Shown: in pieces, positions 35,810 through 43,557 of the stretch
Position numbering within the stretch: the first letter of the stretch is position 1
Layout: every line of letters begins with the position of its first letter
Source: Bradyrhizobium australiense
Lineage (GTDB): Bacteria > Pseudomonadota > Alphaproteobacteria > Rhizobiales > Xanthobacteraceae
Reading direction: 5' to 3'
Assembly: GCF_013114825.1 (NCBI RefSeq)
Contig: NZ_JAAVLX010000005.1
Location: 310,001 to 374,000, forward strand
DNA: 64,000 bases
Notes under the pieces: generated by a model
What the model was told of the DNA's origin: nothing
Database searches by the model: none
What the model saw: only the letters and a program-made list of their open reading frames with translations
Translations under genes and position numbers: made by a program

Positions 35810-36382
35810 CGCGACATTCTGATTGACCGACACAATCCGCCAATCGTTCCGTAGCCGATCAATTCGGGTGATCGACAGCGGATCGATTACGAAGCGCAAC
35901 GCTGCTCGCGGTGTGATGTCGAGGGCTACGCAGAGCGCGGCGCGAATAGTGCCGGAATGCACGACGAGCGTTGCTGGACCAGCAGCTATTTTACGAAGTC
36001 CATCCCGAACCCTCGCAATTTGATCTTCGAAGCTCTCGCCGCCGGGTGGGCTTGAACGAGCGGGATCCTTCCAGAACTCGGCGTACCCTTCTTCTCCGAG
36101 AGCGGCGAGATCGTCGTGACGTCGGCCGGTCCAATCCCCGAAGTCCTGCTCCCGAAACTCAGGCACCAGGATTGGATCAAGCTCGAATGCGCGCGCGGTA
36201 TCGACAGTCCGTTGAGACGGACTCGCGTAGCTTGCGGCGTCCCGCGGTAAGCGCCTACGCACGGCTTCCAAATGCGCCCGACCGCTGAGATCAGCCGGAG
36301 CGCCCGACGGGGAGATCGTTCCTTCGATAGTATTGACGACTACCGCATGCCGGACCAACCAAAGAAAGGCTTCCCCTTCCAT
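35804..36382 (-). CDS. Alpha-ribazole phosphatase-like histidine phosphatase
   Basis: A 192-residue histidine phosphatase with WLVRHAVV at residues 8-15 (catalytic RHx), SPSQRTVDTARAF near 53, PEFREQDFGDWTGRRHDDL near 73 and LVVHSGTIRAAL near 138. In a cobalamin locus it most likely removes the phosphate from alpha-ribazole phosphate or adenosylcobalamin phosphate (enterobacterial CobC). The ATG at 36382 has GGAG upstream; a start at 36427 would add 15 residues. It converges on cobT. Confidence 0.86.
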   Translation of the reverse strand: MEGEAFLWLVRHAVVVNTIEGTISPSGAPADLSGRAHLEAVRRRLPRDAASYASPSQRTVDTARAFELDPILVPEFREQDFGDWTGRRHDDLAALGEEGYAEFWKDPARSSPPGGESFEDQIARVRDGLRKIAAGPATLVVHSGTIRAALCVALDITPRAALRFVIDPLSITRIDRLRNDWRIVSVNQNVAL

Positions 36383-36695
36383 CCCTATATCTCCGATGCT
36401 TATCAATTCGAGAAACATCTTTAACATTCGCCCGCGGAGGCTTTACCGCGAAGGACTGATATCACGGCCGAAGCAAAATCCGTATCTCAACACCCCCGGC
36501 GCCGACCTGCAACGAAGGCGCGTTGCCTCGCGCGTCAGACCACTTTCTCATGATCGCGCTCGGCCCTTCTCGTTGATGCGACGGCGATGGGCGCTCGCGC
36601 CGAAGTGTAGCAACTCGTTGCGAGTGTGGCGGTCGTCTAACCAACCTGCGCAAGCCAATTTCCGAAAGAATTGCCGGGATGTCGCCATAGCGGCG

Positions 36696-36733
36696 ACCGA
36701 GAAAAAGAGGCCGCTTGTAATGAACAAGCGGCC
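36696..36733 (-). terminator. Rho-independent terminator, minus strand
   Basis: A perfect 10-bp stem (GGCCGCTTGT at 36709-36718 with ACAAGCGGCC at 36724-36733) with a five-base loop is followed on the minus strand by TCTTTTT. No gene ending here is recognisable; it may end a small RNA from the 36740-37100 stretch. Confidence 0.7.
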
Positions 36734-36865
36734 CAAGTCTAGGGAGGAAACGCCCAAGGAGGGCTGCGATAGCGCATCGCGCTACCGTGGTGCGTATATG
36801 CGTTGGCGATGCACAAAACGCAAGAGTTGACTTCCGGATCGGCATCAAAGCGCATGATGAAGACC

Positions 36866-36882
36866 TTCAAGTGACACTTGAA
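36866..36882. promoter_or_regulatory. Perfect palindrome TTCAAGT-GAC-ACTTGAA
   Basis: A 7-bp perfect dyad with a three-base centre. Its appearance resembles operators of MerR/SoxR-family regulators (SoxR sites have CTCAAGT...ACTTGAG), but no regulator or target gene is adjacent. Confidence 0.35.
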
Positions 36883-37514
36883 TCGCACGTAGCGTCAGGT
36901 TGTATGCTTTCAAAGCAGTGTTTCCGACTTAGCGAATGATATCGACACAGTGCGTTTGAAAAGGCGCAAGGAAGAATTCCGGAAGCTGAGATGTCCCGAT
37001 GGCGCGCCACTTCTCATGCTTCCGACGTTCTTGCTTCATATGTTCCGGCCGTGCTCGCAGGGCATTCTCGTAAAGACGTGAGCGTCATTGGCCGTGCGCA
37101 TAATAGCAACCACCGTGCGGAGGCCTCCTTAACGTGTAAGCTGCTGACTTAGCCTCAAAACAATTGCGGACTAACGCCTGGCTCTGAGAACGTGTTCAGG
37201 TGTTACTCAGAGAATCAATCGGGCGGATCTCCAGTGGAGCCGGCATTAGACGGGCAGCGCAAGTTGCATCCCCGCTGGCCCCGGCGTGGACAAGCGCCCC
37301 CAGGTTGCATCGGTGCTCACTAACCAAGGGCAGGCCCTCGTGTAGGTTTTCGGCCGCTCCCTCGGTATAGTTGGGTCCACCTCAACTGCGCTTTCACTGC
37401 GCGATCTGTCGGAGCAGCCGAATGCAGGTCTCGAATGCTTCTGCAAGGTGGTCAACAGGATCGAACGTTATCGCAGTCAAGATCATCGGGAAGATGCAGG
37501 CGAAGTCGTTGGCA

Positions 37515-37978
37515 GTTTGGCGCAGATTGGCACACATACTCGACGTCATTTCCGTCGTGGATCAGGATCAGTCAGTAGGTGAAGTATTGCCGAATATCCG
37601 TTTCCGTGGGGTTTATCGGCGAAGCATGGTCTTTGACGACCGTCATAAGATTACGTGAAGGGAAAAACTGAGGCATTGTTGACGCGAACGTTGGGCTGAA
37701 TTCCTTCGATCTTGTTTCGAGAAGGAAGCGAGCTAGATTTCGTTTGGAACGGATATCGGCCTTCCCGTGGCCAAAGCTAATGGCGAACGCCTCGCCGCAA
37801 ATGAACCGTCGGCACCATCCCTCTGCCGACGGAAGCTGGTGCGATGTGTAGCCGCGTCGCTCCTCCGAGGCTGGCTTCCCGCTCGGCCGCCGAGAGGGAC
37901 CGGGCTTCTTTACTGTGGCGAGTATAAGGCCCGCTTAGAGATCTTGCATTTGATCTCACACCCCTGAAGTCAGGGGGT
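37515..37978. repeat. Diverged ~470-bp direct repeat, copy 2
   Basis: This matches 9511-9984. It starts with a response-regulator N-terminal fragment (VISVVDQDQSVGEVL, about 37545-37595) in which one acidic residue is changed, and keeps the hairpin CCGTCGGCA/TGCCGACGG. The terminator arm is less perfect than in copy 1. No nod box precedes it. Confidence 0.85.
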
Positions 37979-38713
37979 CATACTATTCCCAAGGCCATTC
38001 GCCAACTGCCCACGGAGCTCCGGAAAGTTGGAAAATGCCGCCAGAGCCGGCAACAGCCCAAAACCCTGGCACCGCCGTATTACGGGCTTCTTTATCGCTG
38101 TCATGCCCACTTCAAGCAGTTCTGGCCCGAACCGGTTCAGGGCAGGATCGACACGCGCATCGAAACGGTTGCGAAATCGATGGATGCTACGATGGTGGTG
38201 TCGTATTCAGACGTGTCCGGTTGAAGACGCGTATGTTCGAAAACCGACGCCGAGGCGCAAGTATTCCGTCGCCGCGGCGCCAAGCACATGTTTTCACTCT
38301 TCAAGCAAGGCCCGCACAAACGTGCTTGGTGGCACGTCGATTGCTGGGAGATGGTAAAGGATCCGCACGACCATGCCGCTCTTCCAGTCGTTGGGGCAGG
38401 AGCTAGATGAAGCTTACTCGATTGACCCAAATCAACGACAGAGACGCCGCACTGAGTGCCGTCAGGTTTCGTAACGCACGAAGACTATTCGCGTTGGCCG
38501 CGACACCTGCCTGTCCTCGACAATCTGTAGTCATCCCGCGCGTCTCGCCGTGCGCATCGCGACGTGCGATCTGATCTGGGTCGAGTGGGAGGCGAATGCA
38601 GGTCGCTGATCGAGATGTGCTGCTTCAGTAACGAGCCAAAGAAGAAATTTATGGGACGTGGCCGCAGCTGCCATCGCGGCTTGCCTAAACACGAAAACTA
38701 AGGAACCCCAAGC
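37979..38713. other. Stretch without a clear gene upstream of the radical SAM cluster
   Basis: Between 38040 and 38410 one plus frame, interrupted by a stop at 38222-38224, reads YYGLLYRCHAHFKQFWPEP and later GAKHMFSLFKQGPHKRAWW, which looks like degraded coding sequence of unknown family. A FixK/FNR-type box lies at 38422. The last 200 nt look like a leader, ending with AAGGAACC before the ATG at 38714. Confidence 0.45.
38422..38435 (+). promoter_or_regulatory. FixK/FNR-type box upstream of the radical SAM cluster
   Basis: The site TTGACCCAAATCAA differs from TTGAT-N4-ATCAA at one base. A class-II transcript would start near 38469, leaving a leader of about 245 nt before the gene at 38714. 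Micro-oxic control would suit an oxygen-sensitive radical SAM enzyme. The long leader makes the link uncertain. Confidence 0.55.
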
Positions 38714-40189
38714 ATGAACGCGCCAAGCTATTCCGAGGCCCTGGAATTCGCGATCGACCGTTCGTACGAGATTAACCTAGACATGTTGAGATCGCGAAAC
38801 TTGCACCTTGGTACGTACAACGATTATCTCGTCGGCACCTATCCGCCTCTCAAGGCAATGGGGGACCTGGATGCCGAAAGGTTGTTGAATAAGGTCGCGT
38901 CGTCAATTGACCTCTATTTCCACATCCCCTTCTGTAATCAGTATTGCACCTTTTGCCACTTCGCCAAGGAAATCAATCCATCTTCCGAGCGAGTGGAACG
39001 TTATTTGGCGGCTTTGAATAAAGAGATGAGTTGGTCAGATGCGGCGCTTGCTGGCAGAGATGTTGAGACTGCTTTCTTTGGAGGTGGCACTCCCTCGTTT
39101 TTGACCAACCATCAACTCAAAACACTATTTGATATGACTAATCAGCGCTTTGATTTATCGAGGGCCGAAGTAAGTTTCGAATTGCATCCCTCTCTTGTGA
39201 AGCATGCGGACGCTGCGGATCGCATATCCACTCTGCTTAGAGGTGGGGTAAACCGCTTCGTGCTTGGCGTTCAAAGTCTAGATCGAAGTATTTTGCGCAT
39301 ATTGAACCGCGGGCACGGTGTGGAGGAGGTGATACAAATCGTAAAACTGCTGAATGAGATGGGCGTTGAGAATCTGTCGCTTGACCTCATGTATGGACTG
39401 CCGCAGCAAACGCTCCGGAGCTGGTACGACTCGATTATCGGCCTATTGGACATGGGCATAGAGAAGTTCAATGTATTCCCATTGATGTTTAAATCGACTG
39501 ACCCCGTAGCCCGCCATTTGGCTAGAGGGCGATATCAATTCGCCGGGGCTAAAGAGCGCATCATAATGCACTTTATGGCAGAACACATCCTCACGAAACT
39601 CGGCTATCGCCACGGGCCGATTTTCTATTGGACTAAGAGGTCGCAGCCACACTCCGTTCAACAGCGCCGTAAGTACGATTCCTGGAATGACAATAATCTT
39701 GTCCCATTTGGGGTTGGCGGATTTGGTTACATGAGCCAGTGCCAGTTCTATAACGAGGCAGATTTAGATCGCTACCTTTCTAGGGTTGAGGCAGGCGAGA
39801 AGCCAGTGTGGAAGGGGGTTGTACTGTCGCAGGACGACCTCATGCGCCGAACGTTAATGTTTGCCTTACGAAGCAGCGGAGTGTTGCTTTCCCGCTTCGA
39901 GCGGGAATTTGGAGTATCGGTTGAAAAGTACTTTTGCCGCGAGCTGGAAATCTTAAGGGAGGCGGGTCTCGTCTGCATCTCAAACGATGGCGTGCTGTCA
40001 TTAACTGCCGCCGGTAATATCAACTCGGGCGCTGTATCGCTGCAATTTTTCTCCGACAATGTGCTTGAGCGGGTCGCGTACAACGATAGCAGGATAACAG
40101 ACAAGCGAACCGATCTGCTCGAAAAACACGACTACTCGCCGGCTGCAAGATACGGGTCAAGTGCAGAAATGCAAGCTGTCTTTCGATGA
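38714..40189 (+). CDS. HemN/ChuW-like radical SAM protein
   Basis: A 491-residue radical SAM enzyme of the coproporphyrinogen-oxidase-like group. The cluster motif is HIPFCNQYCTFCHF (CxxxCxxC near residues 77-84); the fourth Cys of true HemN is absent, as in ChuW/HutW-type and methyltransferase-type relatives. GGGTPSF near 120, FELHPSLV, LGVQSLDRSILRILNRGH near 183 and LSLDLMYGLPQQT near 222 follow, then a C-terminal winged part. It is unlikely to be a heme-synthesis HemN. GC is visibly lower than in the cob and hup genes. It starts a three-gene cluster with a PrnB-like protein 18 nt downstream. Substrate unknown. Confidence 0.85.
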   Translation: MNAPSYSEALEFAIDRSYEINLDMLRSRNLHLGTYNDYLVGTYPPLKAMGDLDAERLLNKVASSIDLYFHIPFCNQYCTFCHFAKEINPSSERVERYLAALNKEMSWSDAALAGRDVETAFFGGGTPSFLTNHQLKTLFDMTNQRFDLSRAEVSFELHPSLVKHADAADRISTLLRGGVNRFVLGVQSLDRSILRILNRGHGVEEVIQIVKLLNEMGVENLSLDLMYGLPQQTLRSWYDSIIGLLDMGIEKFNVFPLMFKSTDPVARHLARGRYQFAGAKERIIMHFMAEHILTKLGYRHGPIFYWTKRSQPHSVQQRRKYDSWNDNNLVPFGVGGFGYMSQCQFYNEADLDRYLSRVEAGEKPVWKGVVLSQDDLMRRTLMFALRSSGVLLSRFEREFGVSVEKYFCRELEILREAGLVCISNDGVLSLTAAGNINSGAVSLQFFSDNVLERVAYNDSRITDKRTDLLEKHDYSPAARYGSSAEMQAVFR

Positions 40190-40207
40190 AATCGGGCGCG
40201 CTCGTCA

Positions 40208-41398
40208 ATGGTCGCTAGCTTATTCTTTTCCACGCCGGAGCCGCCGCCCTATCAGGCGCAGAAGATATTTTCTCATCTGACCGACAGCATTGATCGCGGG
40301 CAGCGAAAACGCCCGCTTGGGCTTGTCAGCAATTTTGTAGCCGATCAGCTGCCGCACTGCATTGCCGAGATCAAAGGTAGTAAACGGCCAGATGAAGGGA
40401 TCAAGGCTCTTGGACGAAGCATTAATGCGATGATTGCGTCGACTGACTATGACGTACAGCTGCTGAATCTGCCGCAGCCCGACTTCGCGATCGCTAAGAC
40501 CGACATCCACTATCTCGTCAACTGTGCTTATCAGATGTCAGCGTTTGCCGGTCTTCATCCGGTGGAAGCCGAGTTGACGGTGGGAGAGGAACTGAGCCGT
40601 CTTGCTCGCTTAAGTGGTCATCGGCAGCCTAGCATTGAGGTCCTCTCGTATGAAGATATGATTCTTGCGAACCCGGTACAGAGCGATCCACGCGTATATT
40701 GCCTCGGCGCGGCTGGGGTCGAAGAGCGAGATTTTTGTTTGGGTCACCAACTCATTGAGAGCGAGCTACAGCTAGCAATCGATGCTCTACTTGAGTTGCG
40801 TGACGGTGCTGACGCGGACGCTCGTCAATGTCTTGCGGTATGCTTGGAGCGCCTTGAATCAGCAAATTGTGTTCTGACGCGCTTTTATGAGCATATGTCG
40901 CCTGACCTATTCGGCCAATTTCGTGTGTTCTACGGAAAAAATCCTTACAAGAACAGGCTTGGCCCGAGCGGCCGGTTCTCTGCCCGCATCGTGGCGGTCT
41001 CGGTGCTACTGGCCGGTGAAGAACTCTTCCAACAGAAACCGCAATTTTATAGGGATATATATCGGCTGTCCGAATACTATCCGCAGGTATGCATTCACGA
41101 GGTGTTCCGCTGGTTGTCACCGGGCAATAGAAGCGCGGAGCTCACGCCAACTTGGCTAGAAGGGAAAGCGGAGTTTCCTAGGTCTGCAACCATTTCGCCC
41201 GTCATGGAACGCCACGGCCCTGAAATCGGAAAGCTGCGCGCGTCTTGTGTTTATGCGCTGGATCAGTTTACCCGGATGCACCGTATTACTGCTTTAAAAT
41301 ATACGATTGAACCGGGGCGTCCAATTGTCGGAGTTGAGGCGTCGGAAAGTGTTGAGGCTGTTCTATCACAGCGGCTGTTAACGGCGGCGCGTCCGTAA
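40208..41398 (+). CDS. PrnB-like protein (heme-dependent dioxygenase superfamily)
   Basis: The 396-residue protein resembles PrnB, the enzyme of pyrrolnitrin synthesis that rearranges chlorotryptophan and shares its fold with indoleamine and tryptophan dioxygenases. Comparable blocks are the ANPVQSDPRVYCLGAAGVEE segment near residue 160, LIESELQLAIDALLEL near 180, and FYEHMSPDLFGQFRVFYGKN near 225. A His near 358 (FTRMHRITALKY) could be the heme ligand by position; this is inferred from memory of PrnB, not aligned. It follows the radical SAM gene by 18 nt and precedes a GNAT gene by 56 nt. No strong ribosome site is seen. The product is unknown. Confidence 0.6.
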   Translation: MVASLFFSTPEPPPYQAQKIFSHLTDSIDRGQRKRPLGLVSNFVADQLPHCIAEIKGSKRPDEGIKALGRSINAMIASTDYDVQLLNLPQPDFAIAKTDIHYLVNCAYQMSAFAGLHPVEAELTVGEELSRLARLSGHRQPSIEVLSYEDMILANPVQSDPRVYCLGAAGVEERDFCLGHQLIESELQLAIDALLELRDGADADARQCLAVCLERLESANCVLTRFYEHMSPDLFGQFRVFYGKNPYKNRLGPSGRFSARIVAVSVLLAGEELFQQKPQFYRDIYRLSEYYPQVCIHEVFRWLSPGNRSAELTPTWLEGKAEFPRSATISPVMERHGPEIGKLRASCVYALDQFTRMHRITALKYTIEPGRPIVGVEASESVEAVLSQRLLTAARP

Positions 41399-41454
41399 GC
41401 TGACGGTATGCGCCAGATGTGCGGCGTCCGACACCGGTCGAAAGGTGATGTTCG

Positions 41455-41985
41455 ATGTCTCAAGACGAGGTGATCTTCCGTCGGTTTGAATCGGGGGATA
41501 CTGATGATGTATGGCATATGCATAGAAGCGCATCGGAGAGTGTTGGTGTGCGTGGCCCGGAAGGAGCGTGGGAGGATGATTTACGCAACGTTGGAGAAGT
41601 ATACATCGCGTCAGGCGGAGACTTCGTGGTTGCGCATATTGGTTCCCGACTCGTTGCCATGGGAGGATTGAAACCTGTTGACGGTGATGTCGCAGAGTTG
41701 AAGCGGATGCGGGTCGATCCCGCCTTTCAACGACGAGGGCTTGGGAGGAGGATTCTTAGTAAATTGGAATCGCGAGCCGGCTCTCTAGGATTTAAGCGGA
41801 TAATTCTCGACACGACAAAGATCCAAGTAGGGGCTCAAAGACTTTATGAGACGGCTGGCTACGTTCGCCGCAAGGAAGGGATGTTGCACGGATATGCAGT
41901 GATCTTCTACGATAAGCGGCTCACGGGCCGGGATGGACCACCTGACGTGATCGAGGACATTGTGAGCCTGGATAATCCAGTCTAG
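41455..41985 (+). CDS. GNAT-family N-acetyltransferase
   Basis: The 176-residue protein has the GNAT core: LKRMRVDPAFQRRGLGRRIL near residues 82-101, the acetyl-CoA-binding QRRGLG (Q/RxxGxG/A) motif, LDTTKIQVGAQRLYETAGYVRR near 120 and a final Tyr-containing strand. An AAAGGTGA ribosome site precedes the ATG. It probably acetylates the product of the two preceding genes, or a toxic intermediate. It is the last gene before the hydrogenase region. Confidence 0.85.
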   Translation: MSQDEVIFRRFESGDTDDVWHMHRSASESVGVRGPEGAWEDDLRNVGEVYIASGGDFVVAHIGSRLVAMGGLKPVDGDVAELKRMRVDPAFQRRGLGRRILSKLESRAGSLGFKRIILDTTKIQVGAQRLYETAGYVRRKEGMLHGYAVIFYDKRLTGRDGPPDVIEDIVSLDNPV

Positions 41986-42379
41986 TGCTGAGGGACCAGT
42001 TTGGTGAAAGGCTGAAGAAGGGGAGGCGCTGAATTGCGGCGCGCGACGACCAAGAAAAGCGCGTCGGGACGCGCGGAAGGTGAGCTCGACGAGTAAAGAC
42101 GTGGCGATGCCCCATCGAGGTGATGTTTGGCTATTAGATAGCGTCGAACAGCGACTTGGCCATGCATACGCTTCGACCAGAATATCGTCGTTCGTTAGGC
42201 CCTGCGTGATGTGTACGGCGGACTGATCGCAAAGTCACCGAGCTATAGCCGACAGCTTACTTGCCGCTTTCTGATTGAATGCGTTCCGGTTTCCCCGGCT
42301 CTCATCGCCCTTACGTGACTAATTTGAGCGTTTCTTCTGGAAACGGCTTCGTATCTCTCAAGTGTTTCACGTGTGGTGT
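41986..42379. other. Intergenic region upstream of hupS
   Basis: No gene is apparent. It should hold the upstream activator sites of the hydrogenase promoter, but I find no TGT-N10-ACA (NifA-type) element; HoxA- or IHF-type sites cannot be judged by eye. Confidence 0.5.
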
Positions 42380-42395
42380 TGGCCTGCTTCTTGCT
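42380..42395 (+). promoter_or_regulatory. Sigma-54 (-24/-12) promoter of hupS
   Basis: The site TGGCCTGCTTCTTGCT has GG and GC ten bases apart as sigma-54 promoters require, near the consensus TGGCACG-N4-TTGCT. Transcription would start near 42406, about 37 nt before the hupS ATG. In Bradyrhizobium the hup promoter is sigma-54 dependent and driven by HoxA or NifA-like activators; neither gene is here. Confidence 0.75.
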
Positions 42396-42442
42396 ACCCG
42401 AGCGTCGGCAAGTCGTCGATTGTAGATCTCGGGGAAGAATTT

Positions 42443-43534
42443 ATGGGCGGGGGAGCGGAAACGTTTTACGGCGTGATCAGACGTCAGGGTATCACGCGTC
42501 GCAGTTTCCACAAATTCTGCAGTTTGACGGCAACGAGCCTCGGGCTCGGTCCGCTCGCGGCAAGCGAGATTGCCAACGCGCTGGAGACAAAGCCGCGTGT
42601 GCCCGTGATCTGGATGCACGGGCTCGAATGCACGTGCTGTTCGGAAAGCTTTATCCGCTCGGCCCATCCGCTGGTCAAAGACGTGGTGCTGTCGATGATC
42701 TCGCTCGATTATGACGCCCTGATCATGGCGGCGGCAGGACACCAAGCCGAAGCCATCATCGAGGAGATCCGCGCCAAGTACAAGGGCGAATATGTGCTTG
42801 CCATTGAAGGCAATGCGCCGCTGAACGAAGGCGGCATGTTCTGCATTGATGGCGGCAAGCCGTTCGTCGAAAAGCTCAGGGCGATGGCGGAAGATTCCAT
42901 GGCGATCATCGCTTGGGGGACTTGTGCGGCCTGGGGTTGCGTGCAAGCGGCCAAGCCCAACCCGACTTGGGCGACGCCGATCGATAAAGTGATTACGAAC
43001 AAACCGATCATCAAGGTGCCGGGCTGCCCGCCCATCGCAGAGGTCATGACCGCCTTGGTGACCTTCATCACCACGTTCGGAAAGCTTCCCGAGCTCGACC
43101 GCCAAGGGCGTCCAAAGATGTTCTATTCCCAGCGCATCCACGACAAGTGCTATAGGCGTCCCCATTTCGACGCCGGCCAGTTTGTCGAGGGGTGGGACGA
43201 CGAGTCCGCGCGCAAGGGCTATTGCCTCTACAAGATGGGCTGCAAAGGGCCGACCACCTACAACGCCTGCTCGGCCGTTCGGTGGAACGGCGGCGTTTCC
43301 TTCCCGATCCAATCCGGCCACGGCTGTTTCGGCTGCTCCGAAGACGGCTTCTGGGACAAGGGCTCATTTTACGATCGACTGACGACCATCAGGCAATTCG
43401 GCATCGAGGCCAACGCCGATCAGATCGGCATGGCCGCTGCCGGCGCGGTCGGCCTAGCCGTTGCCGCGCACGCGGCGGTCACGGCCGCGAAGCGGCTGAC
43501 CCGTAATCCAGGCCGGGTAGCTCAGGAAAAATAA
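42443..43534 (+). CDS. hupS: Uptake [NiFe]-hydrogenase small subunit HupS
   Basis: HupS carries the iron-sulfur clusters that take electrons from the HupL active site. The 363-residue protein begins with a twin-arginine signal (TRRSFHKFCSLTATSLGLG near residues 18-36), then HGLECTCCSES with proximal-cluster cysteines near 53-59, WGTCAAWGCV, GCPP and the CSAVRWNGG...GHGCFGCSEDGFWD region of the other clusters. A C-terminal hydrophobic segment near 325-345 anchors it. The ATG at 42443 has GGGGAAGA upstream and is in the position known for other HupS; upstream in-frame starts give a poor extension. Confidence 0.96.
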   Translation: MGGGAETFYGVIRRQGITRRSFHKFCSLTATSLGLGPLAASEIANALETKPRVPVIWMHGLECTCCSESFIRSAHPLVKDVVLSMISLDYDALIMAAAGHQAEAIIEEIRAKYKGEYVLAIEGNAPLNEGGMFCIDGGKPFVEKLRAMAEDSMAIIAWGTCAAWGCVQAAKPNPTWATPIDKVITNKPIIKVPGCPPIAEVMTALVTFITTFGKLPELDRQGRPKMFYSQRIHDKCYRRPHFDAGQFVEGWDDESARKGYCLYKMGCKGPTTYNACSAVRWNGGVSFPIQSGHGCFGCSEDGFWDKGSFYDRLTTIRQFGIEANADQIGMAAAGAVGLAVAAHAAVTAAKRLTRNPGRVAQEK

Positions 43535-43557
43535 TCGAATTCAGGGAAGAGACAACG

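Larger units (their letters stand above)
36428..37514. other. Gene-poor stretch with a terminator and a palindrome
   Basis: A minus-strand reading frame of 128 codons (36462-36848) resembles nothing I know and spans a terminator. No RNA gene is evident. The only structures are the hairpin at 36709-36733 and the palindrome at 36866-36882. Confidence 0.5.

Noticed and set aside
37155..37175. CAAAACAATTG as a nod-box piece near repeat copy 2
   Set aside because: No ATC-N9-GAT or ACCAAT parts are present around it.
38459..38480. A GTCAGGTTTCG motif resembling a tts box
   Set aside because: The second half lacks the AGCT part and the spacing is one base off; the FixK-type site nearby is far better.
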